Of a stretch of 64,000 nucleotides of DNA, positions 35,653 through 45,783 are shown in pieces; position 1 is the stretch's first letter; each line of letters begins with the position of its first letter. Where the stretch lies: positions 186,001-250,000 of the forward strand of contig JAVYIG010002372.1 of NCBI GenBank assembly GCA_035222895.1. Reading direction: 5' to 3'. A program made the translations under genes and the position numbers. The stretch is from Strongylocentrotus droebachiensis. Its lineage: Eukaryota > Echinodermata > Echinoidea > Camarodonta > Strongylocentrotidae. The notes below the pieces were generated by a model. That model saw nothing but the letters and a program-made list of their open reading frames with translations. It searched no databases and was not told the DNA's origin.

Positions 35653-35713
35653 CTGAGAGCTAAAATGCACTTAACTCACATGATTTTACAAACCCAGAAA
35701 CCTTCTGGCTTTA
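35653..35713 (+). repeat. Short hairpin family copy, diverged
   Basis: GAGAGCTAAAATGCACTTAACTC...AACCCAGAAACCTTCTGGCT, followed by TTTAAACAGATAATT, the usual tail. Confidence 0.65.
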
Positions 35714-35989
35714 AACAGATAATTGTGTGTTTTGATGCAACTCAACAGAGGGCAGGGGAATGTGACTGACATTTAAAATAAATTTCTAGTTTTTTTTTCT
35801 TCTTCATTTTAAATTCAACAGGGACCCAAATAATGGGTTCAATAATCGCTCATGAGAAATGGTGCATTGACGTGCATTCACAGGGCAACGAACGCCCGCA
35901 CATACATGTAGATTATAATCATACATGTAGATATACCCCTAAAATCAATATATTGATACAAGGTCAATGACATTTCATTCCTCCCTTCC

Positions 35990-36235
35990 CCATCTCTCTT
36001 TCTCTCTCTCTGTCTTTTGCTCCATATTGCTCCATTTTAGACCTCTTTCTTTTCTGACTTTTTACTGCTTTTTACCGGTACTTCCTTGATCCTACCTTCC
36101 ACTCCTTCTTTCACTCTCCCTACCACTCTTTCTCTCTCTCTCCCTTTCTCTGTCTGTCTCTCTCTCTCTCTATCTCTCTCTCTGTCTGTCTCTCTGTCTC
36201 TGTCTCCCTCTCTGTCTCTCTATCTCTCTCTCCAA
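35990..36235 (+). repeat. CT/CTGT-rich microsatellite region
   Basis: (CT)n and (CTGT)n runs interrupted by unique sequence around 36020-36110. Confidence 0.85.
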
Positions 36236-38960
36236 GAACAACAATGCTATTGATACATCACAACATCATGCCCAGGCCCAGCAGCTCAGCTATGTGATTC
36301 TACTATTCAAAATGCAATGAGCCAGATCAAAGATCAAACCCTCAACCACTGGGGATATAAATGGCCATTGGTGTAAACCAACACACAAACAATATGTTAT
36401 AACCCTTTTAAGAGAATCATTTGGGGTTTGGTTTGGTTTAGCTTTTGATCCATGCAGAGCCCTAAAAATATCCTAGACGCATGAGTAGAAAGAACAAATA
36501 TTGCTGTACATATTGCATCCATTTTTGTTTCATTGACTATATTCCGTTTGATGCCAGCAATTTTGAAAACAATAAAATGCCTCAGAATCCTTAAAATTGG
36601 CAAGGTGTTCAGGGATTCAAAATCAATGTTGTTTTATCAAATGATTTTGCATTTGTAAAACTTTTTGACAACATTTTTGCCAATGTATATTGCCCCCCCC
36701 CCCCCCCCCCTTCAAGAACTTTGAAAGTACTAATATTTTGGCAGTCTACACCTCATACTCCTTTAAGTCTCTTCATATTTAGGCAGCAAGATGATCTGCT
36801 TAAATATATATATGTCTTTAGAATACCTTAATTATGAAATAATTACACTTTACTATACTACGATATCAGTGCCAAAACATTTTTCTCACACTTTTACAAT
36901 GTTTATTAACATGTGAGTTTATCAGCCCCCATCCCTGTTGAAAGTTTGCCCATATGCCTTTGCAGATCATTAGCGTAAACCAAGACACCCACAATGTGTG
37001 ACTTGCCCACACAACCTCCCACACAGAGTATACAATGTAATAATCAAGTCATTAGTGATCTCGGTACACACATAAATATATTTAACCCTTTTAACTTTCA
37101 AATATTTACCCTTTAGCTTTTTTTCTCTCACGATTCCATCTTTAGCATACAAAGTTTTAGCATTGTACCCACACGAACCTACATGAAGACTTCAAATGGC
37201 ATACAAATAAGCTCAGTAATATCTTTGTGTACATTGTAAAATAAACAGCTAATTAAGCATTATTAAGAAAGTCTGATTACTCTCAAATTGTATGTATCTA
37301 CAGTAATGGAGGGTCATTGTTATCCCATTGCCTATTAGTTCTAAGTGGGTTGTTCTTGCAATTTACCCAATGGAAATGAATAAATTCAAAATTCAAGCAA
37401 TTAATGCATCATACAAGAAAATCTAATTACTTAGTAACTTTATTTTCAATAGGTGGGAGATTAGATTATAATTATACACAAGGTACCACCTAGACTCAAG
37501 TAATCTGTTATAGTGATTCGTTATGTAACATTTTTTCTAGTTATGTAATAAGATCTAAGGAAGATGTGAAGTTAGTGCTCTAACTCTGTTTCCGCATGAT
37601 AAATAAACTATTGCTTCTCAAAGAGTTTTTATGTCACATCCAAGCAAAATTTGTCAATTTAGAAGCCACAGATTTATTTCCATTACAATGCATTCACTTT
37701 GTCTTTACCCCATATTTAAAGCCAACGTTTGCTCCAGAAATATATACTTTCAAGTTTTTAGCTCAGGGATTTAAAAAAAAAAGTAAATACAGATTCGAGG
37801 TAGATCCATAGCTGGTGTTAAGAATTCACATCATGGAGCAATTAGTGCCATGAGCAGGAGTTGAATAATTCTTGAAATACGTGTGGATGTTAAATTCTTC
37901 ATAATATAATGCAGTAATCGATTTTACTTGTAGCATGTACCTAATGGATTCTATCTGTCTGAAATTACACCTCATAAAGTCAACCAAACACGTTCCTCTC
38001 TAAGAGTAGGGCAACCGAATTGTTATATTGATGGGGAATATGAATTGACTTCACAATTTCCCAATATTATTCCAGTTCAGAATTTCTATCACTATTTTAA
38101 CTTTTGGGCAAGTAAAATGGTACATGATTCTGGAGTGAGTAATGCGGTTTGTTGCCATTTGACAGGTATAAAACCACTCAGCGAAAAATATTTGATTCTT
38201 TAAAAAATCAGTTCATATCCCGATCACACATCAAGATGATATTCAGCAGCCCCGAGCTGAATAATAGATTTCTGCTAAAAGCACACCGAGCATCATCATA
38301 AATATAGAGTGAAGCTTTGATCGCAAATCATCAACCATAAAAATAACTTTTTTTCTCTGGATTCGCAAAACTAGATGGCGATGATCCATCGAGGAACCGC
38401 GCCGAGAAGAACGAACGCACAACTAATTAGCTTAATGGAACAGAGTTTGGTGAGAGAATCAAGAAGGTCTGTTTGATGCACTCAGGAAAAAGACGACGCA
38501 GGATGCAGGAATCCTTGAAGCAACTGCTGGGAATAGCTAATGATGCTTTCAGAAAAATACTGGACATTAAACAAACAAAATTCTGCCCTTGAGCAAATCA
38601 CGGTTTAAGTCATAGTTAAACATAACAAATCATGATGCACTATGATTCGTCAAGTGAATGCCACTTGTCAGTCATACTTTTCCCATACTCCCGACGCTCT
38701 CTGAATAATTTTTCTTAGAATGAACTGTATCTGAGTAATGGTTTAGGTGGTTCTTTTTTAGTCTGGTCATTAACCTATTTTGCTCACTGGAACCGGGTGG
38801 CTCCTATCTTAAAGCCTATGGGAATTAAAGAATTGAGTAGTCAATGGGCTAAGAGAGAACTCACACTTGGGATTCTGCAGCAAATCAATTTGACATATAT
38901 AAAACATGACTTAACTTCAGATTTACTAAAGTCAGAATTAGGTCAAAGAGGCTTCCGCAA
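36236..38960. other. Unannotated intronic sequence with C18 run
   Basis: A run of 18 C at 36693-36710. Otherwise AT-rich. A short plus-strand frame starting at an ATGGCGATG near 38374 and running into a GTGAGA donor-like site near 38450 is Arg-rich and unrecognised, so not called as a gene. Confidence 0.4.
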
Positions 38961-39480
38961 AGTCTGCTGCTATGCTGCAGCATTTTCCTCGTCTTCTTCC
39001 TTCTCCTCCTCTTGTTCAAATGCACAGCAATGAATGTAACCTATCTGTGCCAATGCCCCGGCTGCCATCGAGCTCCCCAAACCCAGTGGAGCGAACAAAT
39101 CACCTGTAGGTCACCATGGTAACGAGGATGAGCTCCGGTATCATCCTGGGGACAGAGACGGGGTCTCCGTGGAGGAGGAGACGTAAGGAGAGGAGCGTTG
39201 ATCGTAAGAGAGCGCGATACCCACCTGCCTACGACCAATCTCTCTGAACATTCCATGAGAAATGTATCGGAAGAAATGCATCCAGAGAACTGGATAAGAA
39301 CAAAAAAGGCAGCCTTAATCCAATTTTGCCGGCATGTTGTAACCAATTTACTGGAGTGCAGAGGAGGAGGAAAATCCTCGGACCGTTTCCTTTTGTTCTT
39401 GCAGGTATCAATGTGCGCTTTACAATCAGCCGGCCGGGCAGCGTTTCAGGAGGTGAGAGCAATTTTTCTAAAATGCTTCT
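38961..39480. other. GC-richer patch, possible but unproven exon material
   Basis: Richer in GC and less repetitive than its surroundings. On the minus strand TCTCTGTCCCCAG precedes a 42-nt open segment (39118-39159) that ends CTACAG before GTGATT. The frame does not join the UNC13 exon in phase. On the plus strand GTTCTTGCAG (39393-39402) and CAGGAGGTGAG (39446-39456) are also splice-like. No protein family recognised. Confidence 0.3.
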
Positions 39481-40281
39481 CCTTTCATGACATCTTGGAC
39501 TAATCTTATAAGGAGTTGATATTAATCACAACTTTTTTTGCGATTTATATCAATCACAACTATGTACATAAGAGATAGGAGAACGTAAACTTGCAATTGA
39601 TTGGAAAACTTGCAATTGATTTGTATCAATCGTAACTGTTTCTAAGACAGAGCCCTGATTTACAGTTACAACCTACTACTTAATCTGTACTGAAGCCTAC
39701 CTATTTGGAGTTGGGTGCAGATAAATTGTAAATGTTATGCTGCCAAAGGATAAGATTGAAATAAATCAGCAGAATGTTGCGATGCTGACAAAATTTAAAA
39801 GAGACTGACATTTTTGTTACTAAACATATAGGTCTGTATTCTATCAATTCATTTAAACCCTACCCTGGGTCTAAAATTACATTTAACAAAGGAAATCATA
39901 TGCCTCAGACTAACTTCCTTTGGTAAACCTGATTTTGAACGGAAGCTTAAGCCCAGTGGCGGGATTAAATTCCAGTAGATATGAGCCATAGAGGTTTACT
40001 ATTGAAACAGCGACTGTAGAGAGCCAGAGAGGCATTAAAGTCTACGTACTTACGTCGCTTTTGACTATTAGCAGGTGATATCATCAACAGAATACTGACA
40101 AACAAACACAAATCACAATAATAGAGCACATGAAAGAGAACAATCAAACAAATATTGCCAGATTTTGAATAACCTGAAATCACATCGTCAGGGCATCATC
40201 ATCATCCTACAAGGCATTCAAATCACGCACAGGTTCTCAAACTACCCACGGAGTTCAACGAACTCGTCTAAGATGCCTTAC
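39481..40281. other. Unannotated intronic sequence just downstream of the UNC13 exon
   Basis: Contains a short near-duplicate (TTGCAATTGATT...TTGTATCAATCG) near 39540-39630 and a left-arm fragment of the hairpin family at about 40019-40037 (GAGAGCCAGAGAGGCATTAA). No exon recognised. Confidence 0.4.
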
Positions 40282-40405
40282 CAAAGGGGACTTCATATCT
40301 GGCATCGATGAGGACGCGGTGACCGGTGGGCATCTTGGTTCCGTTCACCTGGCGATTCTTGACCTCTACTTCCCTGTCCAGGGAGAACCATTCACCACTC
40401 CCTTC
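40282..40405 (-). CDS. unc13: UNC13/Munc13-like internal exon, end of the C2A domain
   Basis: 124-nt exon with acceptor TTTTGTTGACAG and donor G|GTAAGGC on the minus strand, phase 0 in and phase 1 out, no stop. It encodes 41 residues: EGSGEWFSLDREVEVKNRQV followed by NGTKMPTGHRVLIDARYEVP and F. The pattern GEWxxLD..V....xxGTKxPTxHRxLxDxRxExP is the last strand region of the N-terminal C2A domain of long UNC13 proteins. That domain binds the RIM zinc finger and dimerises, and controls synaptic-vesicle priming at the presynaptic active zone. In known proteins the next residues are an acidic residue and the PEEEARYW stretch, which would lie in the next exon, not found here. Which vertebrate paralogue it matches cannot be told; an invertebrate would normally have one gene. 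Confidence 0.75.
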
Positions 40406-40479
40406 CTGTCAACAAAAGAAAATAAAGAGAGGTTTGTTTTGGTGAGTTATGGTCACTGAGTGTTTGCTTGTTAGCTATG

Positions 40480-40665
40480 TGTGCAACTTGTGCAGTTCCC
40501 GATATACTTTGTTGCTGCAGATCCCATCTATCAAAACAAAAATAACGCTAGGTGATCGAGCATTTGCTTGTGCAGCCCCAAAACTCTGGAATAACTTACC
40601 ATTGGAAGTCAGGACATCACCATCTGTGAATATCTTTAAATAAAAACTGAAAGCACATCTTTTCA
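40480..40665 (+). mobile_element. 3' end of a non-LTR retrotransposon ORF2
   Basis: The plus-strand frame reads TLGDRAFACAAPKLWNNLPL then EVRTSPSVNIFK, a stop, and KLKAHLFN. GxRAFxxAAPxLWNxLPxxxRxxxSxxxFKxxLKxHLF is the familiar C-terminus of CR1/L2/jockey-like reverse-transcriptase polyproteins. A premature TAA (40641-40643) interrupts FK*KLKAHLF. Only this tail remains; no reverse-transcriptase motifs lie upstream, as expected for a 5'-truncated insertion. Confidence 0.75.
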
Positions 40666-41159
40666 ATTAACTTTAAATCTAAGCATATCAGGAGCTCTTG
40701 TAGCACAGTAGAATATATACGTAATGTTGAATAGTTTTGCGCTCCGTAAATGTATTATCATTACTAAACATTGTATGTGGTTCAGTATGCATGAGGATCT
40801 CTATACTATGTCATAATAAGATATTAGGCCTGTAATCGGTCAAAACTCAAGGTACAAAGAGAATTATGCGCTACATACATATTGGTTATTGATACATCTC
40901 ATATCAATATGTGGCAAATTTACACAGAATTATGCTACACTTTAACAAAATTGTAACACAGGATACCGATCTTATGGAAATAGATAAGGACTTGCTTCAT
41001 ACCATTATCAGAGAGAGGAGATAGCCTTTTGCTGTATACAGTGTGAGTCAAAACAAAAACCCAAATTTAACCTTACATAAAAACCAGTATATATATATCT
41101 ATTTAGTAAAAAAAAATACACCTTGTAGTCTATTTAATTTGCTATTTAATTTGAAAGAG

Positions 41160-41435
41160 GCAAATTTCTTGGTGGCATATACAGAAAGGATAATCTTGAA
41201 AGAAAACATTTTAACCGGGAAGATAGCTGGAAAAAGAACCAGGGGAAGGCAACACATCATTGTTGGTCAAACAGTTTTTGAGCGTCATGTAACGCCTGGC
41301 TGGAATGCTCCCCAGGGAGTGGAGATTGTGCACACACTGTGTGCAGGCAAGCACTGAATCCAATGACCGGGGTAATAGTATATTTGTAAAGCGCTTAGAG
41401 ACATTTGTAATAAGTGTTATATACCTCACTTAAGT
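41160..41435 (+). mobile_element. Second LINE 3' relic with retroelement-style tail
   Basis: A frame contains TGKIAGKRTRGRQHIIVG, resembling the GKRxRGRQ segment seen near the end of many non-LTR ORF2 proteins. It ends near GTAAAGCGCTTAGAGACATT and AATAAGTGTTATATA, a pattern common at LINE 3' ends. Heavily decayed, and the two parts may be from one element. Confidence 0.5.
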
Positions 41436-41496
41436 AATCCAGCAATCTGATTGGTCGAAATTGCATTCATAAACTTTAACTGTTCCTGTAAAAACA

Positions 41497-41538
41497 GACC
41501 TATTTTCCCAATAACCATGGTTATTGGGAAAATAGGTC
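41497..41538. repeat. Perfect 42-bp palindrome upstream of the recombinase gene
   Basis: GACCTATTTTCCCAATAACC on the left and its exact complement on the right, with CCATGG at the centre and no loop. Lies 410 bp before the recombinase start codon. An inverted CCAAT motif (CTGATTGGTCG) is at about 41448-41458. Confidence 0.95.
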
Positions 41539-41660
41539 AGTCTCCATGGTTACCCCATAGGTTTACATGTTAAAAAATGGTTTGAGCGATTGAGGATACC
41601 GTATGTGTGCGAAGAATTGGTCGCTATATTTTACCAATTTTGTAATACAACTAGCAGCTA

Positions 41661-41884
41661 ACTCGCCCCACGGGACATCTCGCCCCAGCATCAAAGACTG
41701 GGTCGAAATGTCCCGACACGATTCATCGATCGAAAGATACCAATGTGTATATGTTTGTGCTCATTGTACATTTTAGACAATATGGCTGATATTTGTTCAC
41801 ATTCTTTTGTCCTGGCCGTTAATTAGCAGACTACTGGTATCTCTCGATCGATAAATCATGTCGGGATATCTCGCTGGGGCGAGT
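41661..41884. mobile_element. 224-bp foldback MITE (ACTCGCCCCA ends, TA target) next to the recombinase gene
   Basis: Left ACTCGCCCCA and right TGGGGCGAGT are inverted complements. TA lies directly outside each (41659-41660, 41885-41886). Inner blocks GTCCCGACACGATTCATCGA and TCGATAAATCATGTCGGGA, and GATACCA / TGGTATC, also pair. It ends 63 bp before the ATG of the recombinase, so it sits where a promoter or leader would be. Confidence 0.8.
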
Positions 41885-41947
41885 TAGCCCGACTCCCTAG
41901 TAGCTGCCAGTGAGTGCAGCACAGACGACCGACTGTACTAGGCCAAA

Positions 41948-43300
41948 ATGGCGGAATTAGAAACGCTCCCAAGATTTCAGCTTCTTGATGATGATCAAAT
42001 GAGAGACTTGATTGATTCTGCTGACAGCAAGAACACGAAAAATTCCGTTAAATGCTCCATGAAAATATTCGAAGACTTCCTGCAAGTTATCAAGACAGAC
42101 CTCGATAGCGTAAACAAGCTTTCAAATTCGGAGCTGGACAATGTACTGCAAAAGTTTTACGCTGGTGCCAGACGGAAGAACGGAAGTTATTACATGAAGA
42201 AGTCAATGTTAGCTATTAGATTCGGACTTCAGCGTCATTTCCTCAACTGTAATAAGATATATATCATCAAGCATGAAGATTTTTCCAACTCGAGAGTTTT
42301 TAAGTGTTTTTCAGCAATGCTTAAACAAGAAGGAAAGGGAGTTGTAACTCAAAAACCAGCTATCTCAGCAGAAGACATGGACAAAATCCAAGGTTCGCTT
42401 GATTTGGATGATCCTGTGGGTCTTCAGGACAAGGTATTTATGGACGTAATGTTGTACTTTTGCAATCGGGGTAGAGAGAATTTGCGTGAAATGACACTTG
42501 ACAGCTTTGACATTTGTGATGAAGGGGGAAAATGCTCCATAACTCTGAAAGATACACTCACAAAAAACAACCGTGCAGATAAACTAGAGAAAAGCCAAGG
42601 TGGTGTCATGATTCCAACTAATGGTCCACGATGTCCTGTTGCCTCCTTCTTACGCTACAAAGATAAATTGAATCCACGATGTAAGAGTTTTTGGCAGAGA
42701 CCGGCAAATGCACAGGCCAAGCGTGAGTTCAAATCCAATCCATCTTCTTTTGATCAACGGTACTGTAATGCACCCCTAGGGAAAAACAGCATCGGAGACA
42801 AAATGAAAACAATTTCATCTCGTGCAGGTACCAAGGCTTACACCAACCATTGCCTAAGGGCAACCAGCATCAGTACCCTACAAAATGCTGGGTTCAGAGA
42901 CAGAGAAATCATGAGTGTCTCCGGACACAAGGCGGAGACCAGTCTCAAACACTATGCTATGACCAGCAGTACAGCCAAAGAAAACATGAGTCATGCTATC
43001 GCGGCAGCCGTTGATCCGAAATCAGTACCATCCTCATCAAACATAGGTCATGGTATCGCGGCAGCTGTTGATCCAAAATCAGTACCATCGTCATCAACAT
43101 CTACTGGTGGTCAGCGTAGTGAAAGCCAGGAACTGCGGGAACTAAATGACATTTTCAATGAGATCACAAATAACCCAGAGAACTTCCCACGCACATGCAA
43201 CATCACTACAAGTAGCCATGCCCATGTTTCTACTAGTCAGCAGGTGCAAGCCCCCACATATAATTTTCACAATTGTACGGTAAACATTTTTAACAAATAA
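41948..43300 (+). CDS. Crypton-type tyrosine recombinase (DUF3504 / KIAA1958-like), intact
   Basis: Uninterrupted 450-codon intronless ORF. Residues about 1-130 are helical and match the SAM-like DNA-binding N-domain of tyrosine recombinases. Residues about 140-340 are the catalytic domain. Candidate catalytic residues are all present: R174 (FCNRGRENLRE), H301 and R304 (TNHCLRAT), H327 (SGHKAE) and nucleophile Y336 (SLKHYAM). This arrangement, with a long extension and no LTR, RT or RNase H nearby, is typical of Cryptons and of the domesticated KIAA1958/QRICH1/ZMYM proteins derived from them. Residues about 349-386 hold a 19-residue tandem duplication (GIAAAVDPKSVPSSS). The C-terminus ends in YNFHNCTVNIF. 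Start is the first ATG (GCCAAAATGGCGG). It would cut and rejoin DNA through a 3'-phosphotyrosine. A recently domesticated host gene is the alternative reading. Confidence 0.9.
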   Translation: MAELETLPRFQLLDDDQMRDLIDSADSKNTKNSVKCSMKIFEDFLQVIKTDLDSVNKLSNSELDNVLQKFYAGARRKNGSYYMKKSMLAIRFGLQRHFLNCNKIYIIKHEDFSNSRVFKCFSAMLKQEGKGVVTQKPAISAEDMDKIQGSLDLDDPVGLQDKVFMDVMLYFCNRGRENLREMTLDSFDICDEGGKCSITLKDTLTKNNRADKLEKSQGGVMIPTNGPRCPVASFLRYKDKLNPRCKSFWQRPANAQAKREFKSNPSSFDQRYCNAPLGKNSIGDKMKTISSRAGTKAYTNHCLRATSISTLQNAGFRDREIMSVSGHKAETSLKHYAMTSSTAKENMSHAIAAAVDPKSVPSSSNIGHGIAAAVDPKSVPSSSTSTGGQRSESQELRELNDIFNEITNNPENFPRTCNITTSSHAHVSTSQQVQAPTYNFHNCTVNIFNK

Positions 43301-43301
43301 G

Positions 43302-43422
43302 AGTTATTTTCTACGGTTGAGTTATTTTCTACGGTTCTACGGTTTATTTTCTACGGTTCTACGGTTGAGTTATTTTCTACGGTTCTACGGTTGAGTTATT
43401 TTCTACGGAGTTCTGAGTTCTA
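43302..43422. repeat. Minisatellite after the recombinase stop codon
   Basis: Four to five copies of TTATTTTCTACGGTTCTACGG (first 20 bases shown as TTATTTTCTACGGTTCTACG) with GAGT linkers, starting 2 bp after TAA. Confidence 0.9.
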
Positions 43423-43517
43423 CCTGAGTACCTGTTCTACCAGTTGATTGGTAAGTTGACTCTTCGGTATATAAAAGTATTAATGACTGCTTTGATATTC
43501 GAGAAATAGTTGTTTTT

Positions 43518-43603
43518 ATACGCTCAAGGGAAGGTTACAATTGTGCTATTGCCCGAGGCGTGCCGAGGGCAATAGCACAATTGTAACCTTCCCGAGAGCG
43601 TAT
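43518..43603. repeat. 86-bp near-perfect hairpin downstream of the recombinase gene
   Basis: GGGAAGGTTACAATTGTGCT continues into ATTGCCC on the left and has its full complement on the right. Outer ATACGCTC and GAGCGTAT also pair. The tip is GAGGCGTGCCGA. It lies 218 bp after the recombinase stop and is the counterpart of the palindrome at 41497-41538, though with a different sequence. Confidence 0.95.
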
Positions 43604-43900
43604 TATCACATATTTGCAAAGCCTGAACAAGCGGGCAACCAAAATGAAATGAAGATGAGCAGCTAATGGTCAGAGATGGACGGCCTTGACCGCTGATCTC
43701 TGTAACAGACCTGGCACTTGATGATGATGAATTTGACACCGTGATCATTAAAATCTAGCTGTTGACAGCAGGATTTTAGGTAAGTTGCATTCATACCCAG
43801 GTTTTGAATGAAATGGAAGGTGAATCCAAAGTTTGGTTCAATTATCTCCATTCCAATTGAATACATTTACACATGAAGACAGCAACTCCTGAACACTATT
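43604..43900. other. Unannotated sequence right of the recombinase hairpin
   Basis: Two short minus-strand frames without motifs. The right boundary of the recombinase element could lie at the hairpin or in here. Confidence 0.35.
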
Positions 43901-43904
43901 TATC

Positions 43905-44275
43905 CAAAACTTGGGCGAATGCAATTTTGACATTATTTTTTAAGAAGAAAAGAAAGAATGGATATCACTCAGTCAGCTATGACTGAATTTTGGTGAAAAA
44001 CTTGTTTTAAATTAGAAAAGGTCATTATCTTCCATTGTACAATTATAAAATAATTCAACATTTTTTGTACTAGTTCTAATTCTCCAGATATTTAGGGCCT
44101 TTTATAGGCTTTTCCTTTTCTTGACTCATAATTTATTAAGCCGTTAAGAGGTCCCAAACTTGGGCAAAGGCACTTTTGATACCCATTTTATAAATGGCTA
44201 CAGCTCAGTCATCCATGGTTAAATTTTGGTGAAGAATCTATAAAACTGAAAAGGCCATTATCATATATCACACAA
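43905..44275. repeat. Diverged tandem duplication, period about 245 bp
   Basis: CAAAACTTGGGC, GCTCAGTCA..TATG.., AAATTTTGGTGAA and GAAAAGGYCATTATC occur in the same order at 43905-44035 and 44150-44270. Confidence 0.7.
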
Positions 44276-44283
44276 CTCTGTTA

Positions 44284-44347
44284 AAAGTCAGAGGGGTGTT
44301 CACTCTGTGTTAAAGTATAGTATTAGCTCGTGCCTCTCTGGCCCTAA
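44284..44347 (+). repeat. Short hairpin family copy, diverged
   Basis: AAAGTCAGAGGGGTGTTCACTC...TAGCTCGTGCCTCTCTGGCC. Compensating changes (GAGGGG / CCTCTC) keep part of the stem. Confidence 0.65.
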
Positions 44348-44397
44348 AAATATTATCACATCACAATATAAAACAGCATTTTTCACTTCTTTTTAAT

Positions 44398-44450
44398 ATA
44401 TTTTAAAGATTTTCGGGCTTAAATATTTTAAAGATTTTCGGGCTTAAATA
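44398..44450. repeat. Exact 25-bp tandem duplication
   Basis: TTTTAAAGATTTTCGGGCTT occurs twice, 25 bp apart. Confidence 0.9.
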
Positions 44451-45180
44451 TTTTTAACACTGTACTTTTAGCTAACAGGAGAGGAGATAAGATACGAATA
44501 AGAAGAAAAAACTGGGGCCGAATAATCCCCGATTATTATGTCCTCATGATATAAAATGCAAACCTGGGGGTATTAGCAAGAAAACCAAGCTAACAACCCT
44601 GGATGTATTAAGCTCAAATAAGAAAAAAATATATCTTGAATATGTCCCTTGCTTTTAAGAGGAGGAATATAGTAGTGTGCAAGTAAACTACGTGTATATT
44701 TAAATAGATATTTGATGGTTGAAGATAAAATTGAGTTCTTGTTAAGTGACTGCAAACTGCATGTATCTTCGGATACAAAATACAAAATATCTGTATATCA
44801 GATGTAATACATATATAGAAAAAACCCAAGCAAGATTTTTCGCAAATACATTTCAACCAAATAAGATATGTGTACATTAGAAAGCGGAAGACAAATTGGC
44901 TTAAAATATATTCCAATCATTCATTACTCATGTACATTACCGACAGTGACATGTGCAAACATTACGAGATCCTCTTACATAATGAAAACAATGATTACAT
45001 CTATAGATGAACCGTAAATTTCATGTATATGTACAATATATCATAGCCATGGTATATCTTGTTAAGATATTAACATTGTCATGTACATAGTTTTTAAATT
45101 TAGTGTCAGAGGCAGAACCGAAGACCTTCAGTCAATTTTGCTATAACTTTTATGCATCACATTACTAGCACTGCTTTTTA
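44451..45180. other. Unannotated intronic sequence
   Basis: AT-rich with two overlapping minus-strand frames (44573-44916) that show no motif. Confidence 0.35.
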
Positions 45181-45189
45181 ATAAGTTCC

Positions 45190-45275
45190 ACCCTCTCACA
45201 CACAGACACACCCACGCACACGCACACACACACACACATGACCACCCACACACACACAGACACACTCACACCATG
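45190..45275 (+). repeat. (CA)n microsatellite, interrupted
   Basis: CACACACA runs with GACA, CCCA and CGCA interruptions. Confidence 0.9.
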
Positions 45276-45476
45276 ACATAAATAGACCGACATGTATCAT
45301 ATGGTAGGAAACTGGTTAATTTTTAATCTAAGAGATATCATTATCTCTGCAGCTGTCATTCAAAATGATAAGACTGCACATTTAAAATGATCTCAATCAA
45401 GAACACAATATTTCAAGGGAAAATTAGGTCATGAAATGAGGTCCTTTTTTTGTGGTTAAGCTGCAAAAACACAATA

Positions 45477-45783
45477 GGTATGTCTTCATCAGCTCGAGTT
45501 GGCCAAATAGCCTGACATTTTTTATTCAGGAAATTAGCCTGAACACAAAATAGCGGGCTATTTGCTCGGGAAATCTTCCCAAGATATCTTGGGCTGCATA
45601 ATAGCTCGTTATTTGACCGGCCCGGCTTCACCAGCCCAAAGACTCGCACTATGCGTTAACACTGAGCAAATTTTCTCGAGCTCGAGTTTCGAGCTGATGA
45701 ATACGCGATTTGTAATTTTGCGCTAATTTCCCGAATCTGAAATAGCAGGCTATTTGGCAATCTCGAGATGATAAAGACAGGCC
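45477..45783. mobile_element. MITE family E, copy 1 (GGYMTGTCTTCA ends, TA target)
   Basis: Left GGTATGTCTTCATCAGCTCG and right CGAGATGATAAAGACAGGCC are inverted. The arms continue through GGCCAAATAGCC / GCTATTTGGCAATC. TA flanks both ends. The interior is rich in CCAAGATATCTTGG and CTCGAGCTCGAG palindromes shared with copy 2 (56493-56889). Confidence 0.85.

Larger units (their letters stand above)
1..40281 (-). other. Inferred giant intron of the UNC13-like gene (3' side of the exon)
   Basis: The only recognisable host exon is at 40282-40405 on the minus strand, and its 5' splice donor reads into this region. Everything from 40281 down to position 1 is therefore inferred to be intron, at least 40 kb. 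It is packed with MITEs, tandem arrays and simple repeats, listed separately. I found no exon here that can be tied to UNC13 with confidence. The inference fails if another gene or an unrecognised exon lies inside. Confidence 0.5.

Noticed and set aside
41948..43300. DIRS-type retrotransposon (also uses a tyrosine recombinase)
   Set aside because: No reverse transcriptase or RNase H reading frame lies near the recombinase and no split or inverted LTRs are seen. A Crypton-type element fits better.
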